Assembly: GCF_011064285.1 (NCBI RefSeq)
Contig: NZ_CP049332.1
Coordinates: forward strand, 1,116,001-1,180,000
Direction of reading: 5' to 3'
DNA: 64,000 nucleotides
Origin: Vibrio ziniensis
GTDB taxonomy: Bacteria; Pseudomonadota; Gammaproteobacteria; Enterobacterales; Vibrionaceae
Shown here: in pieces, positions 26,842 through 36,183 of the stretch
How the letters are laid out: each line of letters starts with the position of its first letter
How positions within the stretch are numbered: the stretch's first letter is position 1
Made by a program: the position numbers and the translations under genes
The notes under the pieces: generated by a model
Database searches by the model: none
What the model was told of the DNA's origin: nothing
The model's input: the letters and a program-made list of their open reading frames with translations, nothing else

Positions 26842-29800
26842 ATGGATAACTACTTTTGGCTGCTAACTTCGGCATTACTAGTGTTTGTAATGCAAGCAGG
26901 TTTTCTATGTCTCGAAAGCGGCCGAATTCGCAGTAAAAACAGTATTAACGTTGCAGCAAAAAATATTGCTGACTTTATCATCTCAGTCATTATTTTCTGG
27001 CTGTTCGGCTTTTCGCTCATGTTTGGTGAAAGCTATTACGGCTTCATCAATCCTTTTCCATCCGTTTTCAATAACGTCGAAAATCCTTGGGATACTAGCT
27101 TTTTTCTCTTTCAAGTTATGTTCTGCGGTACAGCAACAACTATTATGTCTGGTGCGGTTGCTGAACGAATGTCTTTCAAAGGCTATTTACTTATCGCAAC
27201 GGTGTTAAGTTCCCTCATCTATCCAGTGACGGGTCATTGGGCTTGGGCTGGTGCCTTTAACCCTGATAACCCAGGCTGGTTACAATCTTTAGGTTTTGTC
27301 GATTTCGCGGGCTCAATGGTAGTTCATGGTGTTGGTGGTTGGCTCTCTTTAGTAATCATTATGATCATAGGACCACGTATTGGTCGGTTTGATCAGGGAG
27401 TGACACTTCCACAAGGTAGCAATCTCCCGCTTTCTGCTCTCGGAACTCTGCTACTTTGGTTTGGCTGGTTCGGCTTTAATGGCGGCAGTACCTTAATTTT
27501 TAATGCTCAAGTACCCATGGTTATTCTTAATACCTGTATTGCGGCTGCTTGGGGTGGCGTGACGGCTTCTGTCATTCACTACTATTACCACCGCCACTTT
27601 GATGTTTCGTTGATACTCAACGGTATTATTGGTGGGCTAGTCGGTGTTACTGCAGGTTGCCATGTGGTTGACACCATTGGCGCTACGCTGATTGGTTTAG
27701 TTTCTGGCTGCATTGTGTTCTTCGGTGAAAAGTGGATTAACTCACTACGTTTAGATGACGCACTGGGTGTCGTTCCCGCTCACCTGTTCACCGGTATTTG
27801 GGGCGTTCTTGCAGTGGGTCTGATAGGTGATCTAGACAAAATAGGCACAGGTTTAACCCGTACTGAACAAATTGAAATTCAGCTACTCGGCATAGTGTGT
27901 ATGAGTGCTTGGTGTGTGGTTATCGGATTTATCGCAGCGAAAGTAATAAACCACATAAGCCCATTACGTGTTACCCAAGAAGATGAAGAGCAAGGTATGA
28001 ACGTGGCTGAGCATCACGCCGCGACAGAGCTTTTAGACCTACTAACCTCTATGAAACATCAGCAAGATAAAGGCGACTTCTCCTCGCCTGTTCCTGAGCA
28101 CCCGTTTACCGAAGTTGGTCTCGTCGCCACTCAATACAATAAAGTTATTAAACGGGTACAGACTGAAATCTCTGCCCGAGATGAAGCAATCGATAATTAC
28201 CAAACTAGCGAACTGCGTAAAAGTGCTATTTTGGATTCTTCGATGGACAGCATTGTCACCTTAGATTTGAAAGGAACCATCTTAGAATTCAACTCCTCGG
28301 CAGAACGAACTTTCGACAGCTCAGCATCACGAGCCAAAGGACAGAGTTTTATCCAGACTTTTGTTCCAGAGCAATCTCACTCGCGTTTTTCTGACAGTCT
28401 CGAGCACGGTTTTATGCTCCCAGAAGGCTTATTGCTGAACCGTCGTAACAATCTGAAGTTGAAGCGTACAGGAGGCAACGAATTCCCCGCCGAGATTTCG
28501 ATTACCTACTCTAAGCAACTGGATCAAACCAAAGGCGAATACGTGTTGAATATTCGCGATGTGACACGTCAACGTAAGTTAGAAGCCAAATTAAAACAAC
28601 TTGCTTATAGTGACCCGTTGACCGGTCTATACAACCGGACTTATCTCGTTGAGAAGATGAAAACCTATCTCAATAATTTAAGCAGTTCTGACCAAGCCAT
28701 CATCGTATTCTTTTTGGATTTGGATAAATTCAAACGTATTAACGACACTATGGGTCACAAAGCTGGTGATGAGCTGCTGTGTGAAGTAGCAAGAAGGCTA
28801 AGTAGCGTTACTCGCCAGGCGGACATCATCACTCGTTGGGGTGGCGATGAATTTATTATCCTGATGCGCGGAGATATCAACCTGTCAATTGCTGACAATA
28901 AAGCTAGCGAAATTCTCAATGTCATGCGCCAGCCAATAGAACTTGCAGGCCAAACGCTGAACATTCCGACCAGTATTGGCATCAGCATGACACACAATGC
29001 CGAAATCGAAGCAGACAAGCTCATTCAGCAAGCTGATATTGCTATGTATCAAGCCAAAATACTTGGGCGCGATAACTACCAGTTCTTTGATGACCAAATG
29101 GCGTTGCGCGCACGCCAAGATTTCCATTATGAACAAGCTCTAAAAGAAGATCTCAATTCAGAACGTTTCTATCTTGTCTACCAACCAAAAGTTACCGAGA
29201 AAGGCCACATCATCGGGCTGGAAGCACTCAGTCGCTGGGAACATGAAACCGATGGATTTATATCTCCTCCTGTATTCATAGGCATCGCAGAAGAATCAAG
29301 CTTGATCATTACCCTGGGCGAACGAGTCATTCAGACGGTCCTAACCTTTTTGCACAAGCTCAAAGCCGAAGGTTCAGAGTTAGTTCCAATCTCTATAAAC
29401 ATTTCCGGCAAACACCTGCTGAGCGATGAGTTCGTTCCAACACTACGCAGCCAATTAACCAAGTTCGACATTGATGGTCGTTGGATTGAAATAGAGATTA
29501 CCGAAGGTGTACTGGTAACCGATATTAATCGCTCAATTGAAGTAATGACGCAGCTAAAAGAATTGGGCATATCCATTTCAATTGACGACTTCGGTACAGG
29601 TTATTCGTCGTTGAACTATCTTAAACGTCTACCAATTAACATCCTTAAAATTGATAAGTCGTTTATTGATGAATGCCACACGATTCAGGAAGATGGAAAA
29701 ATCTGTTCAACCATCATAAGTCTTGCGCATAACTTAGATCTTGTGACCATTGCAGAAGGTGTTGAAACTGCAGAACAGCTTGATTTTCTTCTCAAAAATG

Positions 29801-29904
29801 GCTGCCAATATTTCCAAGGTTATTACTTCTATAAACCTCTGAGACAAAGCGATGTAGAAGCCTTACTTGAAGGCAACTTACACCACGCCTTCATTAATGC
29901 TTGA
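26842..29904 (+). CDS. Ammonium transporter fused to PAS-GGDEF-EAL
   Basis: A 1020-residue fusion. Residues 1 to about 385 are a complete Amt channel with about 11 membrane spans. It keeps the twin histidines in VVHGVGG and VPAHLFTG, the tryptophan-rich GHWAWAGAF and VDFAG. A linker leads to a PAS domain (about 455-570), then GGDEF (about 585-745; GGDEF at 667-671 with I-site RQAD five residues before), then EAL (about 765-1010; EAL at 794-796, DDFGTGYS, LKIDKSF). All catalytic motifs look intact, so either cyclase or phosphodiesterase activity is possible. It probably couples ammonium sensing to cyclic di-GMP. ATG 26842 was chosen over GTG 26836. Confidence 0.93.
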   Translation: MDNYFWLLTSALLVFVMQAGFLCLESGRIRSKNSINVAAKNIADFIISVIIFWLFGFSLMFGESYYGFINPFPSVFNNVENPWDTSFFLFQVMFCGTATTIMSGAVAERMSFKGYLLIATVLSSLIYPVTGHWAWAGAFNPDNPGWLQSLGFVDFAGSMVVHGVGGWLSLVIIMIIGPRIGRFDQGVTLPQGSNLPLSALGTLLLWFGWFGFNGGSTLIFNAQVPMVILNTCIAAAWGGVTASVIHYYYHRHFDVSLILNGIIGGLVGVTAGCHVVDTIGATLIGLVSGCIVFFGEKWINSLRLDDALGVVPAHLFTGIWGVLAVGLIGDLDKIGTGLTRTEQIEIQLLGIVCMSAWCVVIGFIAAKVINHISPLRVTQEDEEQGMNVAEHHAATELLDLLTSMKHQQDKGDFSSPVPEHPFTEVGLVATQYNKVIKRVQTEISARDEAIDNYQTSELRKSAILDSSMDSIVTLDLKGTILEFNSSAERTFDSSASRAKGQSFIQTFVPEQSHSRFSDSLEHGFMLPEGLLLNRRNNLKLKRTGGNEFPAEISITYSKQLDQTKGEYVLNIRDVTRQRKLEAKLKQLAYSDPLTGLYNRTYLVEKMKTYLNNLSSSDQAIIVFFLDLDKFKRINDTMGHKAGDELLCEVARRLSSVTRQADIITRWGGDEFIILMRGDINLSIADNKASEILNVMRQPIELAGQTLNIPTSIGISMTHNAEIEADKLIQQADIAMYQAKILGRDNYQFFDDQMALRARQDFHYEQALKEDLNSERFYLVYQPKVTEKGHIIGLEALSRWEHETDGFISPPVFIGIAEESSLIITLGERVIQTVLTFLHKLKAEGSELVPISINISGKHLLSDEFVPTLRSQLTKFDIDGRWIEIEITEGVLVTDINRSIEVMTQLKELGISISIDDFGTGYSSLNYLKRLPINILKIDKSFIDECHTIQEDGKICSTIISLAHNLDLVTIAEGVETAEQLDFLLKNGCQYFQGYYFYKPLRQSDVEALLEGNLHHAFINA

Positions 29905-29913
29905 TCCTTCTCT

Positions 29914-29945
29914 CCCCTCTGCCGATCTACGCAGAGGGGTTTCCT
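29914..29945 (+). terminator. Terminator after Amt-GGDEF-EAL gene
   Basis: The perfect arms CCCCTCTGC (29914-29922) and GCAGAGGGG (29931-29939) are followed by a short T run. Confidence 0.7.
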
Positions 29946-30081
29946 CGTGTAAAAGTGAGATAACGTTCGCCTTTTCAATGACTCCCATTAAGCATATGCA
30001 CATTTGTGATTAATCTAACGATATAGAAATAGCGCTGCGTGTATTTTAAACCGTCGTTTCATTTTAATAATAAGGATGGTT

Positions 30082-31260
30082 ATGAAGCCCGCTATTTTTG
30101 CTACTCTGCTAACCTCTGTTTTAGCTCTGTCACCACAATTGTCATATGCCGATGCTGCCAACGGTCCAGATTATCAGACGCAAGCGTTTGATAGCGCTGA
30201 ACGGACATTCCCACTGTTTTATGAAAAACTGAAAGAGCGCATGCCTTTCTCTATGGGCTGGGAAAAGAACCAACTCACTCCAGAACAATGGCGCACTCAA
30301 GGATTAGAAAAAGCACGAGAACTGCTTCTTCCGTATCAAGACAACACTCCATTTAATCCTTTGGTTATTGATGAAGTTGACCGTGGTTCATACGTTGCAC
30401 AAAAAGTAGTATTCAATATCAGCGATGAAAGCCGAGTGTTAGCGTTAATGTTAGTACCTAAAGGTGACGGTCCTTTCCCTGCTGCACTTTTCTTACACGA
30501 TCACGGCAGTAAATTTGATATCGGTAAAGAGAAGTTTGTTAAAACTTGGAATGACGAAGCTCGTCTGGCTTCATCACAAGCATGGGCCGATAAATTCTTC
30601 TCTGGTAAATATCCGGGGGATGAACTCGCTAAACGTGGCTACGTTGTACTGTCGATTGATGCATTGGGCTGGGGAGATCGTTCTGTACCAGAGTTCGCTA
30701 CCAACTCGCAACAAGCGTTAGCATCGAACCTATTTAACTTAGGAACTTCATTTGCTGGCATTATCGCTTTGGAAGATGTTCGAGCTTCAGAGTTTCTCGC
30801 AAGCCAACCAAAAGTCGATAAAACTCGCGTTGCGTCCATTGGCTTTTCTATGGGTGCATTTCGCTCTTGGCAATTAGCAGCGCTCTCCGACTCTATTACA
30901 GCCAGTATTGTGGATTGTTGGATGGGAACAATGAAAGGTTTAATGGTTCCAGGTAACAACCAGCTTAAAGGTCAATCCGCGTTTTCAATGCTTCACCCAT
31001 ACATCGCTCGATACTTAGATTACCCTGATATTGCTTCACTGGCTGCTCCAAAACCGATGCTGGTATACGCAGGTGGTCAAGACAAACTGTTCCCAGTAGA
31101 CGCTGTTAAGTCAGCATTTAGCACCATGCATGCGGTATGGAAAGCGAACAATGTTGAAGACAAATTGCAAACTAAAATCTGGGAAGATAAAGGACACACC
31201 TTCACTGAAGACATGCAAAAGGAATCATTCGATTGGCTGGATAAACAGTTCGGCCTTTAA
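30082..31260 (+). CDS. Secreted dienelactone-hydrolase-type alpha/beta hydrolase
   Basis: A 392-residue exported hydrolase. The signal peptide is at residues 1-24, ending QLSYA. The catalytic serine is in GFSMGAF, the acid in GGQDKLFP and the histidine in DKGHTF. The DxxxxGWGDRS context and the length resemble Abhydrolase_7-type or acetyl-xylan-esterase-related proteins. The ATG at 30082 was preferred for spacing to TAAGGA. The substrate is unknown. Confidence 0.8.
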   Translation: MKPAIFATLLTSVLALSPQLSYADAANGPDYQTQAFDSAERTFPLFYEKLKERMPFSMGWEKNQLTPEQWRTQGLEKARELLLPYQDNTPFNPLVIDEVDRGSYVAQKVVFNISDESRVLALMLVPKGDGPFPAALFLHDHGSKFDIGKEKFVKTWNDEARLASSQAWADKFFSGKYPGDELAKRGYVVLSIDALGWGDRSVPEFATNSQQALASNLFNLGTSFAGIIALEDVRASEFLASQPKVDKTRVASIGFSMGAFRSWQLAALSDSITASIVDCWMGTMKGLMVPGNNQLKGQSAFSMLHPYIARYLDYPDIASLAAPKPMLVYAGGQDKLFPVDAVKSAFSTMHAVWKANNVEDKLQTKIWEDKGHTFTEDMQKESFDWLDKQFGL

Positions 31261-31292
31261 CCTAATGTTGCCGTAGATTTACATTCCATTTT

Positions 31293-31325
31293 AAAGAGCT
31301 AAAGATTCCCTTTAGCTCTTTTCTT
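31293..31325. terminator. Bidirectional terminator
   Basis: AAAGAGCTAAAG (31293-31304) and CTTTAGCTCTTT (31310-31321) are exact 12-base complements with A- and T-rich flanks. It sits between convergent hydrolase and acetyltransferase genes. Confidence 0.85.
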
Positions 31326-31327
31326 AT

Positions 31328-31765
31328 TTAACGGCTTAAGTCTTTTACGTAAACGTGTGTCGTTTTACTTTTTTCGAATCCAACCTTGGGATAAAACGCG
31401 TGGGACTCTTTTCTTTCGATATTGGATCTTACGACGATCTTCTCTAGTCCTTGATTTACGCCCCACTCTTGAGCCTTCTCGACCAAAGCCTGTGCGATTC
31501 CTAACCGGCGATAATCATGCCCTACCACCAAACCCGTAATTTCAGCTTTTAATCCAGATTCAAGGAACAAGCGTTTCTCTACCGCTAACCATCCACAAAC
31601 GCAGCTATCTTTGATTGCGATAAACACACCATGCATTGGCGACGCGTTAAGTTGTGCTAACCAATCTTCTGTTTCATCCGCGTTAACAAAGTAGCCCAGT
31701 TCTGATGTTAACTGCGCAATCTGTTTTGAGTCTTCTTGGCTAGCAGTGGCAATATCAAAATTCAT
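31328..31765 (-). CDS. GNAT-family N-acetyltransferase
   Basis: A 145-residue acetyl-CoA-dependent acetyltransferase. The acetyl-CoA pyrophosphate loop is present in GLVVGHDYRRLGIAQALVEKA (R/Q-x-x-G-x-A type), preceded by AEITG. The C-terminal SHAFYPKVGFEKSK is typical. ATG 31765 has AAGGAA upstream; the longer frame to 31801 is less likely. The acceptor substrate is unknown. Confidence 0.85.
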   Translation of the reverse strand: MNFDIATASQEDSKQIAQLTSELGYFVNADETEDWLAQLNASPMHGVFIAIKDSCVCGWLAVEKRLFLESGLKAEITGLVVGHDYRRLGIAQALVEKAQEWGVNQGLEKIVVRSNIERKESHAFYPKVGFEKSKTTHVYVKDLSR

Positions 31766-31920
31766 TAACGTTCCTTGTTTCGTCATAGGGGCTTCAAACA
31801 TGACAGCTTAGATAGGCCAAAGCAATAACGAACAAGGCTAGCAACAAATTTTAGACAAAATAAAACCTCAATAAAGAGGTTCTATTTTTAATCGCATTGC
31901 CGTTATCCAATACACCGCTG

Positions 31921-31977
31921 TTTATTCAACAGACCTTGGTTTATTCAACATACTTTGGCTTATTCAGTAAACGTTGG
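31921..31977. repeat. Three tandem 19-base units
   Basis: TTTATTCAACAGACCTTGG, TTTATTCAACATACTTTGG and CTTATTCAGTAAACGTTGG follow one another without gap. The last unit contains the stop codon of the neighbouring OYE gene. The array looks like a duplication of that gene's 3' tip. Confidence 0.75.
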
Positions 31978-33057
31978 GTAATCGGTTAATCCTTTCTCTG
32001 CTCCACCAAACAAAGTGTTCGCATCGTGCGTAGCCCATGGTTGACCGTTTTTTATACGCTCAGGCAGATCTGGATTGGATACAAATGGGCGACCAAAGCC
32101 TATCATGTCCGCAACACCTGAACTCAGAGCTTGTACCGCCTTATCAACGTTGTATTTGCCCGCATAAATCAGTGTGCCAGCAAAAGCTTCACGTAACGCC
32201 TGTTTAAACGTCATCGGCATAAGAGGTGCATCATCCCAATCCGCTTCTGCGATATGTAAATACGCAATACCGTATTTATTGAGCACTTTCGCGGCAGCTA
32301 CATACGTCTCTTCTGGGTTCGCATCGACTGTCCCATTGAGCGTAGTCAACGGAGCCAAACGTACACCAACACGGTCAGCACCAATCGCATCACATAGTGT
32401 CTCAACCACTTCATCAAGAAAACGTAAGCGGTTTTCCAAGCTACCACCGTACATATCTGTACGACTGTTCGATTCAGAATCAATAAACTGGTTCACCAAA
32501 TAGCCGTTGGCAGCATGCAGTTCAATGCCATCAAAACCTGCCAATAGAGCATTTTTTGCTGCTTGGTGGAACTGATTAATCACTAAATTGATATCGTCTT
32601 GTGTCATTTCTCGCGGCATGGCGGTATCAACAAATCCCGGAGCATCAGTGCCGTTATCTATAAACACTTTTACGCCATCCGCTTTGATTGCAGAGGAAGA
32701 TATTGGCTGCTCACCATTAATGTTATCAGGATGCGTAACACGACCCACATGCCAAAGCTGAGCGAAGATAACACCACCTTTCGCATGTACTGCATCGGTT
32801 ACTTTCTTCCAACCTGCAATTTGTTCATCGCTGTAAATACCCGGAGTCCATGCATACCCTTTCGCATTTGGTGCGATTTGTGTACCTTCACCGACAATCA
32901 AACCCGCTCCAGCACGTTGCGCGTAATAAGTTGCCATAAGGTCATTTGCTACGTCGTTTGGTTGAGTCGCTCGTGAGCGAGTCATCGGTGGCATAACAAT
33001 ACGGTTTGCTAACTGAAAACGACCTACTTGAAGTGGTTGAAATAATGAGTCAGTCAT
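31960..33057 (-). CDS. NemA-like alkene reductase (second Old Yellow Enzyme)
   Basis: A 365-residue FMN ene-reductase: MPPMTRSRA, FAQLWHVGRVTHP, GFDGIELHAANGYLVNQF, SNSRTDMYGGSLENRLRF, IGFGRPFVSNPDLPERI. It is closer to classical NemA/OYE than the first one at 19002, which lacks the GGSLENR motif (it has GKNPENMSR). GGGGAT precedes the start. A LysR gene lies upstream on the same strand. Confidence 0.9.
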   Translation of the reverse strand: MTDSLFQPLQVGRFQLANRIVMPPMTRSRATQPNDVANDLMATYYAQRAGAGLIVGEGTQIAPNAKGYAWTPGIYSDEQIAGWKKVTDAVHAKGGVIFAQLWHVGRVTHPDNINGEQPISSSAIKADGVKVFIDNGTDAPGFVDTAMPREMTQDDINLVINQFHQAAKNALLAGFDGIELHAANGYLVNQFIDSESNSRTDMYGGSLENRLRFLDEVVETLCDAIGADRVGVRLAPLTTLNGTVDANPEETYVAAAKVLNKYGIAYLHIAEADWDDAPLMPMTFKQALREAFAGTLIYAGKYNVDKAVQALSSGVADMIGFGRPFVSNPDLPERIKNGQPWATHDANTLFGGAEKGLTDYPTFTE

Positions 33058-33189
33058 AATATCCCCAACTGGAAAGTGAATGCTTTATGTTGGTCAGATT
33101 CTATCAATGAACTTGGTGGTGATTAATCAACGAAAGGACAAAACATTTTTGCAATTTCTACAAAAATAACCGCTGGGTAAACCTTTATA

Positions 33190-34071
33190 TCACAGCGTAA
33201 ATCTTGGTTTGATAAAGTCGATAAATGCCGAAATACGTCGAGCCACTTGCGACGATTTGTAGTAAACCGCGTTAATCAATTCTCGGTCTGACGACTCTTT
33301 GCGATAGGAATCTAGTAACACGATTAAGCGCCCTTCAGCGATATCCTGCTTTACCATATAGCCTGATAAACAACTGATGCCATTACCTGCAAGTACAAGC
33401 TGACGCACGGTTTCACCACTGCTACAGGCAATCGTTGGTTCGATATGGTCAACGCCTTCAACTGGCCAAACATTCAGACTTCTTGGAGTCGTAAAACCAA
33501 TAATGTCATGCTGTTTAAGTTCTTCTGGCGTAACGGGAATCCCTTTCCTTGCAAGGTATTCTGGCGCGGCGACAACAAATAAGCTGCTTTTACCTAAGAA
33601 ACTAGAATGTAACGTAGAATCCGGCAAACGACCGATTCGGATCGCAACATCAGTGCGCTTTTCAAGCAAGTCAACATAGCCCTCATTTGAGGTTAGTTCT
33701 AATTCTATATCGGGATATGCTTCGCTAAACTCTCTAATCAGTGGCACTAGCTGATTGAGCATAAAAGGGCTGGCGGCATCTACACGCAATTTGCCTCTTG
33801 GTAGATCGCTACCAAGAGAAATATCTTCCTCTGCTTGTCGCAGGTGTTGCAAACCCGAACGAACAGAGTCGACAAAACGCTTTCCTTCTTCGGTCAGCTC
33901 TAAACGTCTAGTGGTTCGATTAAGTATCGTAATACCAAGTTGCCTCTCAACCCGACTGACAGCACGTGATACTTTAGCGACTTGCACCCCCATAACATCG
34001 GCAGCCTGCGAAAAGCTGCCATTATCCACCACGTTAACTAGGATTTCTAAATCATCGGAGCGCGTAAGCAT
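33190..34071 (-). CDS. LysR-family regulator
   Basis: A 293-residue regulator. The helix-turn-helix is at residues 5-62 (NGSFSQAADVMGVQVAKVSRAV), then a substrate-binding-like domain. The CrgA/AaeR-type C-terminus and length are normal. It lies 132 bases upstream of, and in the same direction as, the NemA-like gene. It could regulate it, although LysR genes are more often divergent from their target. The effector is unknown. Confidence 0.88.
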   Translation of the reverse strand: MLTRSDDLEILVNVVDNGSFSQAADVMGVQVAKVSRAVSRVERQLGITILNRTTRRLELTEEGKRFVDSVRSGLQHLRQAEEDISLGSDLPRGKLRVDAASPFMLNQLVPLIREFSEAYPDIELELTSNEGYVDLLEKRTDVAIRIGRLPDSTLHSSFLGKSSLFVVAAPEYLARKGIPVTPEELKQHDIIGFTTPRSLNVWPVEGVDHIEPTIACSSGETVRQLVLAGNGISCLSGYMVKQDIAEGRLIVLLDSYRKESSDRELINAVYYKSSQVARRISAFIDFIKPRFTL

Positions 34072-34240
34072 TAAATGTCCGTTTATTGCAAATTTGACAA
34101 AATTAGTCTGGCGATAATAGCCAATTTAAGTTCAAAACAAAATCGGAGTTTCGGCAAATGGGCGGAATGAAGATAACGAAACCCAACCTCTATTTATATT
34201 GCTCGACGCTGGGGTTGAAGAATTAGATATTTGTGCAACG

Positions 34241-34666
34241 TTAGATAACGCACTCTTTGATTGTGGAGGCTTTACCTACACCTTTTTCGATTATCGCCAA
34301 CATCTGATCGTTTTTTACGGAAGAGACAATCTTATCGAGCAGGTTTTCTGCCGTTGATTCTGATGAGGCTTCAACCAAGCAGTAATAAGAGTTAGAGATC
34401 TGCTGCGTCACTTTCGAAATTGCTTCTTGGTCACCAAGCTCAGTGTTCATCAGATCATTAATGGATTGAGTGAACTCTTTCGCTCTTTGCGTAGCATCAC
34501 CTAATACGTCGAGATTCAAACTTTTAAGATCAAACGATTCCGCTTTCGATTGCAAACCATCGACCGCTTTGTTCGCTACTGCTTGTGCTTGATCAATCAC
34601 TTTATTGGCATCATCACACCCCACTAAAGCAAACATAACCGTTAACGATATTAGCGACTTCTTCAT
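34241..34666 (-). CDS. Small lipoprotein of unknown function
   Basis: A 141-residue exported protein. The signal ends in a lipobox FALVGC with Cys16 as the lipid-modified residue, followed by Asp-Asp. Asp at +2 is the classical inner-membrane retention signal in enterobacteria. The rest is helical with heptad-like stretches (VIDQAQAVANKAVDGLQ). Two further cysteines in SYYCLVE and IKECVI could form a disulfide. No family recognised. Confidence 0.7.
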   Translation of the reverse strand: MKKSLISLTVMFALVGCDDANKVIDQAQAVANKAVDGLQSKAESFDLKSLNLDVLGDATQRAKEFTQSINDLMNTELGDQEAISKVTQQISNSYYCLVEASSESTAENLLDKIVSSVKNDQMLAIIEKGVGKASTIKECVI

Positions 34667-34791
34667 TTTTAACCTCAGAGAAATATGTAACGCTGTGATA
34701 ATAAGTGAAGGTCAAAGTGTGTAGAACACAAATACCGTAACAAAATGCGTTAGATTTTCAATCCATTGAGTGAGCAGCGAATGGTAGTCAG

Positions 34792-35330
34792 CTACTTTAC
34801 CAAACCGAGTATGGTTTTGAACTCTGGTGCGCGCCAGTCCTTAACCAGTTCATAAAGACACATCTCAATTGATGTGCGCTTAATGCCAGCGGAAGACATC
34901 TTTTCAATAGCGAGGGATTTGTTGCCCAATTCGCGCGAGGAAATACAATCCACCACCAGATGAACTTCGTGCCCCAATTCTTTCAGGCTCATAGCCGTTT
35001 GATAAACACAGATGTGAGCTTCTATACCACAAATCAGCCATGATTTTTACCTGAAGCTTGAATGTATTCTATGAAGCTTGGCTCACTGCAAGCATCAAAT
35101 GTGAACTTGGTGATCGGCGTTTGACCAACGAGTAAGTCACTGAGCTTTTCGACCGTTCTGCCCAATTTTTTAGGATTTTGCTCTAACCAAACTATTGGCA
35201 ATTCAAGCGCAAGTGCGCCAGAGAGTAACTTTGTACAGTTTGAAATCACCTGTTCACTGTCAGATACCAAACTGGCGAGCTTGCCCTGTACATCGACAAT
35301 AATAAGTCCTGTATCTTGCTTGTTTAACAC
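34792..35330 (-). pseudogene. Isochorismatase-family hydrolase broken by a frameshift
   Basis: The first frame (35330 down to 35034) encodes TGLIIVDVQGKLASLV, PIVWLEQNPKKLG and PITKFTFDACSEPSF, then meets a stop after SGKNHG. Shifting frame at the A5 run (T5 at 35044-35048 on the plus strand) continues as SWLICGIEAHICVYQTA and then joins the second frame (MSLKELGHEVHLVVDCISSR, to 34792). One extra A would restore a continuous protein of about 179 residues of YcaC type. The key cysteine falls just after the break. It is a pseudogene, phase-variable or a sequencing error. Confidence 0.85.
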
Positions 35331-35414
35331 ATATTCTCCTGACGTGAAGTAGAGCCTTCTTAGAGCTTAGCCTAAGAAGACTCTATTGTGTTTGTTGCTT
35401 TGCTACTCTGCCAA

Positions 35415-36170
35415 TTATGCAAATAAAGCCTGCCATATCAGTCTTAACGCCAAGCACGTAAGAACAATATTGAACACTCGGTTGAAGTATACGTCGCTCA
35501 TACGCTTTACAAATTTTAATCCCACCCATGTTCCTAAAGATCCAGAAACGATCATTAGAATCAGTAGTGGTAGCCAAGGCATAAACTCAAAACCTGCGAT
35601 ACCAAAGACCATAAGTTTTGTAACGTGTTGCAACGACATCGCTATCGCGAAAGTAGCAATTGTTGTTAAGCGTGCAATATGCACTTGCTTCACAAAGGCA
35701 CCAACTAATGGGCCAGAAGCGCCAACAAACAGTCCGACAAACGAAGTCACTAAACCTGCAACCAAAACGCCTGTTTTACCCAAAGCTACCGAAGGGATTT
35801 TAGGCCCCCAGCAGAGAAACAAGATAAACCCTGCGATGGAGAGATACATCACCTCCGGTGGCAGCGAGACCAGAACAAAGAAGCCAATTATTGCGCCAAG
35901 TACCACACCTGGCGCAAACATGGAGATCAGTTTCCAGTCGATGTGTTTCCAACTCATAATAGCTCGCCCACTGTTCGAACCAAGTTGGATAAAACCATGC
36001 AAAGGTATGATGATTTGCGGTGGCACAACTTGAGCCATCACTCCTAGCATCATTACACCACCACCCGCTCCAAAACTCGCAGTGAACATTGAGGTAAAAA
36101 AGGCGGTAACGATAAGAAGCGTCACAATGCCTTGAGAATAACCGTTAAACAGTTCATTAAGATCTAACAT
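35415..36170 (-). CDS. TauE/SafE (TSUP) family permease
   Basis: A 251-residue membrane protein with about eight segments. The N-terminal FTASFGAGGGVMMLGVMAQVVPP and the mid-protein GLFVGASGPLVGAFV are the duplicated TauE/SafE motifs. The family exports sulfite, sulfoacetate or related organic anions. It lies 14 bases downstream of the tctAB fusion and is likely co-transcribed with the tct transporter, so it may move a related acid. Substrate inferred only. Confidence 0.82.
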   Translation of the reverse strand: MLDLNELFNGYSQGIVTLLIVTAFFTSMFTASFGAGGGVMMLGVMAQVVPPQIIIPLHGFIQLGSNSGRAIMSWKHIDWKLISMFAPGVVLGAIIGFFVLVSLPPEVMYLSIAGFILFLCWGPKIPSVALGKTGVLVAGLVTSFVGLFVGASGPLVGAFVKQVHIARLTTIATFAIAMSLQHVTKLMVFGIAGFEFMPWLPLLILMIVSGSLGTWVGLKFVKRMSDVYFNRVFNIVLTCLALRLIWQALFA

Positions 36171-36183
36171 TGCAAATCAAAAC

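Noticed and set aside
35386..36033. Long plus-strand open frame (215 codons) opposite the TauE/SafE gene
   Set aside because: Antisense shadow of a well-supported membrane protein; its composition is proline/threonine-rich and no family is recognisable.
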